A stretch of 64,000 bases of DNA, from the NCBI GenBank assembly GCA_950097015.1, contig CATNEN010000031.1, forward strand, positions 1,984,001-2,048,000, given 5' to 3'. Below are positions 1 through 13,100 of this stretch, in pieces; positions within the stretch are counted from its first letter, which is position 1; every line of letters begins with the position of its first letter. A model generated the notes under the pieces. The model searched no databases, was not told the DNA's origin, and saw only the letters and a program-made list of their open reading frames with translations. This DNA is from Macrostomum hystrix (Eukaryota > Platyhelminthes > Macrostomidae). Made by a program: the position numbers and the translations under genes.

Positions 1-400
1 CTCATCCACTTCCAGTCTATAGATCCCACTCATCCACTTCGGGTCTGTAGATCCCACTCATCCACTTTCAGTCTGTAGATCCCACTCATCCACTTCCAGT
101 CTGCAGATCCCACTCATCCACTTCCAGTCTGCAGATCCCACTCATCCACTTCCAGTCTATAGATCCCACTCATCCACTTTCAGTCTGTAGATCCCACTCA
201 TCCACTTCCAGTCTGCAGATCCCACTCATCCACTTCCAGTCTATAGATCCCACTTATCCATTTCCAGTCTGTAGATCCCACTCATCCACTTCGAGTCTGC
301 AGATCCCACTCATCCACTTCCAGTCTATAGATCCCACTCATCCACTTCCAGTCTATAGATCTCACTCATACACTTCCAGTCTGTAGATCCCATTCATATT
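1..400. repeat. Minisatellite, 28 bp unit, cut by the window start
   Basis: About 14 copies containing CACTTCCAGTCTGTAGATCC. Variation is mainly C/T at the same few sites. Confidence 0.9.
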
Positions 401-1128
401 CTTTGAGTCTGTAATTCATTTCTTCCTACTTCCACCGCATCGCATCTTCGCATCTTCCGCATCTTCAATATGAGGGTGAGTTCTTACTTTTAGTGAGGCC
501 TTAAGAGCAGAAATTTCGGATGCGGTTTGGGGAAGTGGGAAATCAACTGCAGTGATTTGCAGTCTGCCTCACTCACCATTTTCTGTGTCTAGGGACCTGA
601 CTGAGAATTGCCTTCTTCATCACTCCCTCGCTCTATCACAGACTACTCTCGCCGCCAGCCTCAAAATTTTGAGTCCTTTTCCCATCAAGCTTAGAAACTT
701 ATTTCTCTTAGTGAGGACTTGACCATGTCTCTGCGTATTTCCCATCGGATTAAATAGGAGGGGGGTGGGCGTCACGGCACGGACGAACTCGGCTTAATCT
801 GCACGCCCTGCTTGACCTTTTGAGCGAGGCCTCTGTCTTGCTTTTATATCTTTTTTTCTATCTCTAAACCATTTTTCTAGTCGAAGAACTTTTTGTGGAG
901 TCTTCTTATGGGACTCGGGGGTGAGTGAGGATTTTTAAGAGGCAATCGAATTGATAATACTGCTCGACGTGGGAAATTGTGTCAGCTTTAGTGGGGGTGG
1001 TGGAGTCCAGATTCTCTGTCACTGTGTCGAGAAGTGGCAGCATCGCTCTAGAATCCCAATTTGCTGCTTGTCAAGGTGAACTCATTAACTCATCACTTTA
1101 CATTTATTAGCTCAAATTCTGAGCTTGG
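401..1128. other. No gene recognised
   Basis: Mixed unique sequence without long frames or convincing splice-flanked coding islands. It probably belongs to an intron or the 3' part of gene A. Confidence 0.4.
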
Positions 1129-2150
1129 GAACAGTGGTTTCCCTACCTGAATGATCGTGAGAGAACAGTGGTTTCCCTACCTGAATGATTGTGAGAGAAC
1201 AGTGGTTTCCCTACCTGAATGATTGTGAGAGAACAGTGGTTTCCCTACCTGAATGATCGTGATAGAACAGTGGTTTCCCTACCTGAATGATTGTGAGAGA
1301 ACAGTGGTTTCCCTACCTGAATGATTGTGAGAGAACAGTGGTTTCCCTACCTGAATGATCGTGAAAGAACAGTGGTTTCCCTACCTGAATGATCGTGAGA
1401 GAACAGTGGTTTCCCTACCTGAATGATTGTGATAGAACAGTGGTTTCCCTACCTGAATGATTGTGAGAGAACAGTGGTTTCCCTACCTGAATGATCGTGA
1501 GAGAACACTGGTTTCCCTACCTGAATGATCGTGAAAGAACAGTGGTTTCCCTACCTGAATGATCGTGAGAGAACAGTGGTTTCCCTACCTGAATGATTGT
1601 GATAGAACAGTGGTTTCCCTACCTGAATGATTGTGAGAGAACAGTGGTTTCCCTACCTGAATGATCGTGAGAGAACAGTGGTTTCCCTACCTGAATGATC
1701 GTGATAGAACAGTGGTTTCCCTACCTGAATGATTGTGAGAGAACAGTGGTTTCCCTACCTGAATGATTGTGATAGAACAGTGGTTTCCCTACCTGAATGA
1801 TTGTGAGAGAACAGTGGTTTCCCTACCTGAATGATCGTGAGAGAACACTGGTTTCCCTACCTGAATGATCGTGAGAGAACACTGGTTTCCCTACCTGAAT
1901 GATCGTGAGAGAACACTGGTTTCCCTACCTGAATGATCGTGAGAGAACAGTGGCTTCCCTACCTGAATGATCGTGAGAGAACAGTGGCTTCCCTACCTGA
2001 ATGATCGTGAGAGAACAGTGGTTTCCCTGCCTGAATGATCGTGAGAGAACAGTGGCTTCCCTACCTGAATGATCGTGAGAGAACAGTGGCTTCCCTACCT
2101 GAATGATCGTGAGAGAACAGTGGTTTCCCTACCTGAATGATTGTGAGGGA
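1129..2150. repeat. Minisatellite, 34 bp unit, about 30 copies
   Basis: The unit contains GAACAGTGGTTTCCCTACCT followed by GAATGATYGTGAGA. Variants (ATC/ATT, GAGA/GATA/GAAA) occur in repeating order, showing duplication of multi-unit blocks. Confidence 0.95.
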
Positions 2151-2820
2151 AAAGTAGTTTTTCGATCCTAAATTATATTGACGATGCAGTGTTAAAAAAT
2201 CCTTCAAATTGAGATTTGAGTGCTTGAAGATCAAATATTTAAGGTAGTTTTATTAATCAATATTTTTAAGCTTCCTGCAGTCCGCTGCAGGGATATTTCT
2301 AAGAGTGCGTTGACAGGTGCATTAATGATCCTAAAATCTGACCAGTCAGCCACCATCTGAAAAGTATTTTGCAATCAAGTGTGTGTGTGCGCGCATTCTT
2401 TTAGAATAATAAAACCCAGAAATGACTGGCAAAGTCAGCTTGACAATGCACTTCTGGCGGGCGTTTTTTGCATAGACATTTTTTCATCTGTCACTATAGG
2501 CCCGAAAAATTGGGCTTCGCCAGTCCAACCCTGTGGCACACTACTTTTCCAGATATTTTTTTCATAATTTAATTTAATTTACCCACAAATTGTCATCGAT
2601 TTTCTGTGAGAACTTTTGCTTGTCATTCCGACGGACCTCATAATGAGGTTAGTATGTAAATTTAACAAAGCCGTGAGTTCTTGCTAGACAAAATTAATTT
2701 TTCGATTTGTGCTTGTCAGTCTGAATACTCAACCTACGAGTACAAAGCCCATAATCATGTCACGCAGCTGTCTAACTGTCTCATGATCCGATAAGCGGGA
2801 CTCAACACATATCAACACTT
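2151..2820. other. AT-rich unique sequence, no gene seen
   Basis: There are only short frames on either strand, and no cysteine-module or hydrophobic coding segment. Confidence 0.4.
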
Positions 2821-3180
2821 GTCAGAACCTGTGATTACTGCACTAATGATTAAGATAAGCGTGACTCAACACCTTGCTAATTAGTGCACCTATATTAGCT
2901 TCATTAACATGAATTAACACCTGTCTGATTAGTGCACTAATGATTAAGATAAGCGTGACTCAACACCTGGCTAATTAGTGCACCTATATTAGCTTCATTA
3001 ACATGAATTAACACCTGTCTGATTAGTGCACTAATGATTAAGATAAGCGTGACTCAACACCTGGCTAATTAGTGTACCTATATTAGCTTCATTAGCATGC
3101 ATTAACACCTGTCTGATTAGTGCACTAATGATTAAGATAAGCGTGACTCAACACCTGGCTAATTAGTGCACCTATATTCA
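2821..3180. repeat. Satellite-like repeat, 94 bp unit, about 3.7 copies
   Basis: The phrase CACTAATGATTAAGATAAGC recurs exactly every 94 bp. It is the longest unit in the window. The two halves of the unit also resemble each other (ACACCTGKCTRATTAGTG). Confidence 0.85.
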
Positions 3181-3439
3181 TCCGAAAATAAAAATCCAAA
3201 AACTTGGATACTTGTAACTATTGCATCTATATTAGGTTGATAAGCGTGCCTCAACACCTGTCTAATTGTATTTAATTATATGTATTTATTTGCTTGTTAA
3301 TAAGTATTCCAAAAGTACTTTGATAATCGTTATACATTATGGCTTTCAAATCAAAGCCACACAGAAATCTGCTGCAGTCTCTGAGCACAGTCGTACAGCT
3401 TCCCAATGACCATCCGAACAACGTAGGAAGGCCACATGC

Positions 3440-3668
3440 CCCATTCGGACCACACCCTCACAGTTTTACGCACCAATTGGTGGCAGCACAATGAGAAGAC
3501 TGAATTAATGATACTGATATTGTTGGCAAACAGTCTATTCTAAAACCGGATGAACAAGGGAATTGTGTATTGCTAAAGGACACATTTCCCCCCTTTGGAT
3601 TGAGAATCGAACTCCCGACTGCTCCATTAGAAACCTGAAGTTCAAACCACTTGACCACGACCTCGCTT
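3440..3668 (-). mobile_element. Possible tRNA-related SINE, family 2, fragment 1
   Basis: On the minus strand, TGGTCAAGTGG (box A) and GAGTTCGATTCTC (box B) are spaced as in a tRNA. Downstream, GTGTCCTTTAGCAATAC is a phrase typical of SINE bodies. It has no similarity to family 1 beyond the tRNA part. Confidence 0.4.
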
Positions 3669-3979
3669 TTGAATAAAAGCATTTTTGACAAAATCGATGA
3701 ATATACGAGCTAAATGTTTTCCTGCTTTAGCGCACTACTCCAAGTGTGTTCTATTTTGGCAAGAAAAAGTTTTTTGGTAGACAGAAAAGGATGGATCTGC
3801 TTCCACTCAGTAAAATATTGTTGAAAAATTCCTGCAGTTTGAAGAGGCCAAAAAGCGGGCGGGGGAAATGGTGCACTCTTGCAACCAGTTAGCCCCGTGG
3901 GTGGGGAAACTTCACTCTTTCTTTCCCATCACATCCTCGACGGCCAACCAGACTCAGAGACCAGGAACCCCCAGCTCAC

Positions 3980-4104
3980 CCAGCTCAAGCTCTTGTCGAC
4001 GCCATTGCTGGAGATGCGCACTCGACGCTCGCGACGCACCCGAGGCCCGTTGAGCGGCTCGGCCAGCAGGCCGCGCGACAGGCGCACCCGGATACGGTCG
4101 GACT
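3980..4104 (-). CDS. Gene A exon 7 (Arg-rich segment after the cysteine motifs)
   Basis: This exon has 41 codons behind a GCTGCCCGCAG acceptor. Phase 1 fits the end of exon 6, and it ends in phase 0 at GTGAGC. It encodes [16 protein letters not shown] and an Arg-rich continuation ending SLSW. It is GC-rich in AT-rich surroundings. The 12 kb gap from exon 6 makes this the least certain A exon after exon 1. Confidence 0.55.
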
Positions 4105-7100
4105 CTGCGGGCAGCGAGGTGGTGGGTGGCGGGTGAGCGATCATCAGCGGGAATGCATCAATCATCGAACATTTTTAATGCTTTTCCTGTCAAGATTTCA
4201 AGTTCAATTCTGCCAGTCAACTATAGAAGCATGCCGGCCAGGGAAATGGGGAAAGTCTAAAGCAGAAATTCAACTGGACTAAAATTGCTGAACAATAAAC
4301 TTGTAGCGGCAGCGGGCCGTCTCACCTGCTGCAGGCTCAGAGTTGCAAGGCAATTAAACAACCTGGAAACAAAACCTGCTTGGCCAGCGGGTCTCTGCTA
4401 TGTCTGCCTTTTCTTTCGGCTTACTTACTTCCACAGCATCGTCAGAATTGCAGCAGAAATAAGAGTGGAAATGAGCTGGCAGGAGTGGCCAATTAAAAAT
4501 TTAGAACTCCAACTTTAGAACTTGGAGGTTAGAGCAGGCTCCTGACACACTTCCACTGCCTGTCACACACTTCAGAATTTTATTTCTGTCTTCTGCTTCG
4601 CAAAAAACTTTTTGTGCGGCTAGTTTTGTCCGGAAAGTCTGGCTTAAAAAGCAGTTGATGATGCTGATGAATTTGGCTCCCATTTTGACATGTTTTGGCA
4701 TCTCATGCCATCCCATCCCATCCTATCCTATCCCATCCTATCTCATCCCATCCCATCTCATTCCATCCCATTCCATCCCATCCCATCCCATCCTATCCCA
4801 TCCTATCCCATCCTATCCCATCCTATCTCATCCCATCCCATCTCATTCCATCCCATTTCATCCCATCCCATCCCATCCTATCCCATCCTATCCCATCCTA
4901 TCCCATCCCATCCTATCCCATCCCATCCTATCCCATCCCATCCCATCCCATCCCATCCCATCTCATTCCATCCCATTCCATTCCATCCCATCCCATCCCA
5001 TCCCATCCTATCCCATCCTATCCCATCCCATTCCATCCCATCCCATCCCATCCCATCCCATCCCATCCAATCCCATCCGATTCCATCCCATTCCATCCCA
5101 TCCCATCCCATCCCATCCCATCCCATCCCATCCCATCCCATTCCATTCCATCCCATTCCATCCCATCCCATCCCATCCCATCCCATCCCATCCCATTCCA
5201 TCCCATTCCATTCCATCCCATTCCATTCCATCCCATCCCATCCCATCCCATCCCATCCCATTCCATTCCATCCCATCCCATCCCATCCCATCCCATCCCA
5301 CGCTCCTCTCACCTCCCAAATGGTGTGAATAAGGGATGTGCCGGCTGGTCTATTGTCATTGTCCAAAAGCCACTGCTAAGCAAAGTAAAATTAGCGTCAG
5401 ACACACAATAAGCACAAGCGGCACATTGTGCCAGGCCGAAGGATGGGGAAGAGAAAAAAAACTGCCCACAATGAACCGGTCCACCTACGCGAGTGTACGC
5501 GAGTGTATTTTCGCATTTCTATCCATTATTATTGTCGCATTCCTCAACTGTCTTGCCGCCTCGATGGGCTGGGGAGTTGAAAAAAAGACTTTATATTTTT
5601 GCACCCTTTGAAGAATTTAAGGGGCCGGGCGAGGGATGAGAATCTCTGAGGCTGAGGCCCAAGCTGCGGCTCCCTAACAAGGCTCTTTAGCACAGCCAAG
5701 ACTTTTGCTGCTTGAAGAGCCGCCAACCCCATCACTGAGGGTGTCTGGAATGAACAAGAAGCGTGTAAAGATGGACTAAGACTCTCGCCTTGCAGATCTG
5801 TCTCTCCTTCGCCCTGGCCCTCTGAACTTCTGTCAACAACTGTCGCACAAAAAGAAGAAGCCAAAAAAGTATCTATAAGCCGAACCCAGCAACTGACGCT
5901 TCAGTCTAGAACTGTTAGAAAATGAGTTTTCTAGATAGCCCCATTGTCCAGACAGATCACTTCATTGAACTCTAGCTCACTCATAGATTTGCGGTATTTC
6001 TTTTGGAGTTGCACGACTTTGAATTTCTATGGCTTTTGACAAGTTCCTCAAGAGTTCCTCAAGAGTTCCTCAAGAGTTCCTCAAGAGTTCCTCAAGAGTT
6101 CCTCAAGAGCTGAAGGAGTGGAGGATAGCCCAGCTGATGGAGCGGAGGATAGCCCAACTGAAGGAGCGGAGGATAGCCCAACTGAAAGTGGAGGATAGAC
6201 CAACTGAAGGAGCGGAGGATAGCCCAACTAAAGGAGTGGAGGATAGCCCAGCTGAAGAAGCGGAGGATAGCCCAGCTGAAGAAGCGGAGAATAGCCCAGC
6301 TGAAGGAGCGGAGGATAGCCCAGCTGAAGGAGCGGAGGATAGCCCAGCTGAAGGAGCGGAGGATAGCCCTGCTGAAGGAGCGGAGGATAGCCTTGCTGAA
6401 GGAGCGGAGGATAGCCCAGCTGAAGGAGCGGAGGATAGCCCAGCTGATGGAGCGGAGGATAGCCCAGCTGATGGAGCGGAGGATAGCCCAGCTGAAGGAG
6501 CGGAGGATAGCCCAGCTGAAGAAGCGGAGGATAGCCCAGCTGAAGAATCGGAGGATAGCCCAGCTGAAGGAGCGGAGGATAGCCCAGATGAAGGAGCGGA
6601 GGATAGCCCAGCTGAAGGAGCGGAGGATAGCCTTGCTGAAGGAGCGGAGGATAGCCCAGCTGATGGAGCGGAGGATAGCCCAGCTGATGGAGCGGAGGAT
6701 AGCCTTGCTGAAGGAGCGGAGGATAGCCCAGCTGAAGGAGCGGAGGATAGCCCAGCTGAAGAAGCGGAGGATAGCCCAGCTGAAGGAGCGGAGGATAGCC
6801 CAGCTGAAGGAGCGGAGGATAGCCTTGCTGAAGGAGCGGAGGATAGCCCAGCTGAAGGAGCGGAGGATAGCCTTGCTGAAGGAGCGGAGGATAGCCCAGC
6901 TGAAGGAGCGGAGGATAACCCAGTTGATGGAGCGAGAACTGCGGACGTACAGTCCCCAAAATGAGTACGAGGACAATATCTCATCACTACTTAGATTAGT
7001 TATGAATGGTACAAGTATGCTTGTATTAATTTTAAACAAAACGCAATTCTAAAGCCATTCTCGAAATTGACACCGACTCAGATTTGGCAGTGGCCTTACA

Positions 7101-10100
7101 AATGAGTGAATAGCGCATCAGTCAATGCTGATGCCGCATGCGGCTTGACAGGCGGATATAGACAAACTGGCACCGAGATAGATAGATAGGCCGGTAAGAT
7201 ATACACACTCGCTGCATACACCAACTTGATTCATAGCAGCTTTAGGGTGAGCTGCTCCATATCGCTCGATCTATGTTCCTCGTAATAATGCCGACATTAC
7301 GGTCGCATTATACTCGTAAGGCGAACTGTTTCCTCACACACACCACTACCTAGACCCTGCCGAGTGATTGATGCGGCAGTTGATCAAGTTTGACCGGCCG
7401 GCGACCAGTGAACTCTGGGACAGACAAAAGACTTGGCTGGGTTAACCGATATTTATAGGGGAGTAACTATTAGGATGAGTAGATTCAGCGCCCGACTGCT
7501 AACCGCTCACTGCTCACTGCTCACCGCCAAATTATAATTTCTCACTGCTCAGTTCTCACTGATCACTACTCACCGTTCACTGCTCGCTGCTCACTGCTCA
7601 CTGCTCACCGCTCACTGCTCACTGCTCACGGCTCACCGCTCACCGCTCTCAGCTCACAGCTCATAGCTGACAGCTCACTGCTCACCGCCAACTTCCAATT
7701 TCTCACTGCTCAGTTGTCACTGATCACTACTCACTTCTCACTTCTCACTGCTCACTGCTCACTGCTCACTGCTCACTGCCCAATTCTCATTTCTCACTTC
7801 TCATATCTAACTGCTCACTGCTCATATCTCACTGCTCACTGCTCATATCTCACTGCTCACTGCTCATATCTCACTGCTCGCTGCTCATATCTCACTGCTC
7901 ACTTCTCATATCTCACTGCTCACTTCTCATATCTCACTGCTCACTTCTCATATCTCACTGCTCACTGCTCATATCTCACTGCTCACTTCTCATATCTCAC
8001 TGCTCACTTCTCATACCTCAATGCTCACTTCTCATATCTCACTGCTCACTGCTCATATCTCACTGCTCACTTCTCATATCTCACTGCTCACTTCTCATAT
8101 CTCACTGCTCACTTCTCATATCTCACTGCTCACTGCTCATATCTCACTGCTCACTTCTCATATCTCACTGCTCACTTCTCATATCTCACTGCTCACTGCT
8201 CATATCTCACTGCTCACTTCTCATATCTCACTGCTCACTTCTCATATCTCACTGCTCACTTCTCATATCTCACTGCTCACTTCTCATATCTCACTGCTCA
8301 CTTCTCATATCTCACTGCTCACTGCTCATATCTCACTGCTCACTTCTCATATCTCACTGCTCACTTCTCATATCTCACTGCTCACTTCTCATATCTCACT
8401 GCTCACTTCTCATATCTCACTGCTCACTTCTCATATCTCACTGCTCACTGCTCATATCTCACTGCTCACTTCTCATATCTCACTGCTCACTTCTCATATC
8501 TCACTGCTCACTTCTCATATCTCACTGCTCACTTCTCATATCTCACTGCTCACTTCTCATATCTCACTGCTCACTTCTCATATCTCACTGCTCACTTCTC
8601 ATATCTCACTGCTCACTTCTCATACCTCAATGCTCACTTCTCAATATCTCACTGCTCACTTCTCATATCTCACTGCTCACTTCTCATATCTCACTGCTCA
8701 CTTCTCATACCTCAATGCTCACTTCTCAATATCTCACTGCTCACTTCTCATATCTCACTGCTCACTGCTCGCTGGTTAAATTAGATGTGTTTAGGCCGGC
8801 TTTGAGTTTGAATAAGAAACTATAAGAGTGTCTAATGTCACAATGAGACACTTAGAACTCATAGAAAGGCTATAGGAAGTTTCCACGTGAGCAATTTCTT
8901 AGCAATCCAATGGACACCGACCGCTCAATCTCTATCGCACAGTTCAACTGAAGAGGTCGTTTCCGAGGTCAGCCGACAATAATTTCTAGCTGAAGTGGGG
9001 CAGGCCGGGGAGTTGGATGACCACTTCCTGTGGTCCTGACACGTGCGACCTCAGTGGATCAAACATCAAATAAACATAGCCTAACTTCTATGGCCTAAAG
9101 TGTTGAAACTGCTGTCTTTATGAGTATTCTACTCGTACAAGCATAGTCATCTTTTCCGGTTTTTTGAGTTCTTAAATAATCTCTGAAAGACAGAAATGCT
9201 GCAGAAGAAGATGGCTGGTTCATAAATATCACTACTAATCAGTCTATGCAATATTCATTATTGTGCTAATGCATGGATTTGTCACATGGTCCTGATCTTC
9301 ATACATACATTATTTTACGACTGGAATGAACTCGTAAAGCTCGACACACAATATGCAGATAATCTAATAGCATGTTGGCGCTGCAGGTCAAAGGATCAGT
9401 GTCTCATATCATCCCATCCCATCCCATCCTATCCCATCCCATTCCATTCCATCCCATCCCATCCCATCCCATCCCATCCCATCCCATCCCATCCCATCCC
9501 ATCCCATCCCATCCCATCCCATCCCATCCCATCCCATCCCATCCCATCCCATCCCATCCCATCCCATCCCATCCCATCCCATCCCATCCCATCCCATCCC
9601 ATCCCATCCCATCCCATCCCATCCTATCCCATCCCATCCCATCCCATCCTATCCCATACAATCCCATCCCATCCCATCTCATCCTATCCCATACCATCCT
9701 ATCCCATCCCATCCCATCCCATCCCATCCCATCCCATCCTATCCCATCCCATCCCATCCCATCCCATTCCATCCCATCCCATCCCATCCCATTCCATCCC
9801 ATCCCATCCCATCCCATCCCATCCTATCCCATCCCATCCCATCCCATCCCATCCCATCCTATCCCATCCCATCCCATCCCATCCCATCCTATCCCATCCC
9901 ATCCCATCCCATCCCATCCCATCCCATCCCATCTCATCCCATCCCATCCCATCCCATCCCATCCCATCCAATCCCATCCCATCCCATATCATCGGACTGA
10001 GCACAGACTCAGGCAGGAGCAGATGCTGGCGCATCCTTTTATAAAGAATGCCCAACCAGTGCTCAGCCTTTGTTGGCGCCGCAGGTCAAGCGTGAGTAAA

Positions 10101-13100
10101 GAAAGATTTTAAGAAAGAAGGCCAAGTCGACTGTGACGAGAAAGAAAAAATGCAAAGTGAGCCCTAAAAAACGATGTCGCGAAGCAACATTTTCCAGAGT
10201 TTGCCCAGCTGCCGTTGAACTATAAAAATAAGCCTAGTTTGTAGACTGTGACGTAACAGCTTCTCTCTGAGCTCTGCGATGGCTTAGTTCGCCAGAGCTA
10301 CGGACTTGGCCAGGTAGAGTAGCAGACTTGGTCGTCAATCACAGCTAACCAACCTATTTACACACGCTAACACTGAGAACACATTGAGCGATTATGCCTT
10401 CGGTTCAATGGAAGACAGATGAAGCCAAGAGTCTGGATATCGCCAGCGGGACAAAGATCAAAAGACTTCCGGGTCCTCGCTATGGGAATATTTGGGATAT
10501 CTCTTGACTTTCGCTTTAAAAATATTTCTGGTCGCGTGGCGTCAGTTAAAGAAACGGGTTTGGTTGCGTAACACTCATAACAATACTGCAGTATGATTGA
10601 AGCCCCTTAATTGCTGTGAATAATGACTCCAAAACCACAGAAACCACAGAGTCTGGTCAATTCTTACCCGATGATGGAATCGGCATGAAAGCCTCATCTC
10701 GCATGTGATTTTCAACCTGTTTTAGCGGCCGGGTTGCGTCTGAAATGTCAAGCAAAACGGGGGGAGCACTTTTTGCGAATTGCAGACAGATGATGCTAAT
10801 GATGTCGCCATCATGTCTACAGTAACGGCAGAGTTGTCTAACGCGTTTGCCTCTCGCATGAATTGGTTCCTGAGTTCGATTCCGCGGCGAGGCCACATTC
10901 ATTTGGGGGCTTCTCGTGCAATTTACGCCCTTGAGGGCCAACCTCCAAGGCACAGTGAGAGTGTACACTGCCTGACGATGAGAAAGTCGGGGCAGATGTA
11001 CACACCTGTGTGAGCGTATGCTCAGGAGTCAGTGAAATGGGCAGAATTGCCTCCTCGCTGGCTGTGGGTCTGGTGTCACCAAATCATGTGCCATTGCCCG
11101 CAGGCCTCCTACAAATATTACTATTATGGCCCTTCAGTCCGTGGACTGGGCATCTGTACGCGGCTTTCGGGTGCGCCACAAAAATCTTTATTTTTGGTCA
11201 TGACGAAGCCTGCATGCCATCACAGTGTACATCGAGCACGTTTTGAAGCCAGTCCTCTTCCTCAGTACCATAAACTTGTCCTAGGTGATATGGGCCTAGG
11301 TGAAGTAGATCAATTAGGCCTACCAAACTGTTTCCATTAGTAAAAAACTGAAATAGCTAATTATTATAATCAGACAATTCTGAGCCACTTAAGGCAGCCA
11401 CTGGCCCATAGGTTGATAAAAGGCTATGAAGATAGAGATAGAGAAGAGAAATCAAGAGACACTGAGTATAGAGGGGGCTGATGAGTGCCTGGCTGTGTAT
11501 ATAGAAGTATACTCAGACTCAGCAATCACTGGGCGCACAGGTCCCATGCTGCGGCCAACGGTAATTAGGGGGAGGGTGTGAGAGCCAGAATGGTCCCTCA
11601 GGCTCCGATCAGCCAAGAAGTGCAGTGCACAGAATCAAGACACGGTGAGGACTGACCCTTTGGTCATCGTACCCTACTGGCTTAACCGCATACGGTACTT
11701 ATATCGGCCATCGGATGAGTCTCATTGTGTGTCCATGGTGTCTGGGTGCAGTTAATCTAGACTTCTAAAGGCATCAGCAAAGCATCACTGATGGCCCAAA
11801 TCAACCTGTCTATTTTCTTTCCTTTGTCCGTCCCGGGCCATCCTATCACAGCCTTCAACCACAGTGGCTGCTTATTTCTTTACCGCTACCATTGAGAAGG
11901 CGGTAACGGATTCTTTGGAAGGCCAAGCAGCTTGCCATCATTCTAAAGCATTGCATAGCGCCTATCCTTTTAGATTTCTATCCTAAACCGACCCCCTCAG
12001 AACCGCACGGCTAACGATCCTCACACAGGGTGCCTGGGCCTGTGTCTGTCTGTGAGTGCGCGCGGTAAAGTTTTTGAGAAGATGGCCAGAAAATTTTGGA
12101 GGAACTGAGCACGCCAGGGCTGCATTAACTCACGCAAATAGTTCCTATTCTGGGAATTAGCCTACGCTTAGGAACAGCCAAACTTCTATTTTAAAACTTG
12201 TTTAGTATGACAAAGCAAAATAGATGAGGACAGGAGGTCAGGCCTAGTAGAGGATGCGTCAGAGAGTTTCTGGTCAGTTGAGGGTGTCAGAGACTAGGAG
12301 TTTCTGGTCAGTTGAGGGTTTCAGAGACTAGGAGTTTCTGGTCAGTTGAGGGTGTCAGAGACTAGGAGTTTCTGGTCAGTTGAGGGTGTCAGAGACTAGG
12401 AGTTTCTGGTCAGTTGAGGGTGTCGGAGACTAGGAGTTTCTGGTCAGTTGAGGGTGTCGGAGACTAGGAGTTTCTGGTCAGTTGAGGGTGTCGGAGACTA
12501 GGAGTTTCTGGTCAGTTGAGGGTGTCGGAGACTAGGAGTTTCTGGTCAGTTGAGGGTGTCGGAGACTAGGAGTTTCTGGTCAGTTGAGGGTGTCGGAGAC
12601 TAGGAGTTTCTGGTCAGTTGAGGGTGTCGGAGACTAGGAGTTTCTGGTCAGTTGAGGGTGTCGGAGACTAGAAAGCAGTGGTCTTGCATCGGCCCCGCAG
12701 ACTACATTAAATACAGAGGCTGTAAAACTACAAAGCTAAAATCGATGCCATACTTGTCCCTGTAGTTCCAGATCAAAAGGCTCGGAAATACTGAGCAGAC
12801 ACTGACTACTATTTAGCATCTATTTGACATGCATTATAAGCTGCACAAGATGAAAGAAGGATGCGATCAGCGCTAGTGTTCTTCAGAAATTTTCATCTAC
12901 TAAAAGAGGCTTTAAAATTTCTACGAAGCCTTTCAAATATGGCCCAAATCTTCATGTGATCGATGTTCTATAGATACTAACAGAAGAAGTAATGGAGATT
13001 GCAGCAGCATACAATAATAAGCTCCATCAGCCAGTCTCACTTCATCAACAAGACCATCTTCCCTCCCCCGAGGCTAAAATGGCAATTTGCAGTTGTGTGC

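Noticed and set aside
1129-2150. CRISPR array (regular 34 bp repeat)
   Set aside because: Head-to-tail units with no unique spacers, in a genome with spliced genes.
4655-5411. Long frames in all phases over the ATCCC array (also at 9286-10112)
   Set aside because: Pure pentanucleotide repeat; no stop can occur in any frame of the unit.
6029-7052. Acidic repeat protein of 311 residues and its counterparts on the other strand
   Set aside because: A 24 bp minisatellite open in several frames on both strands. No codon bias or splice support picks one.
7714-8784. Repeat protein of 356 residues on the plus strand
   Set aside because: Product of a 21 bp array (a multiple of three, no stop). Flanking sequence on both sides is also repeat.
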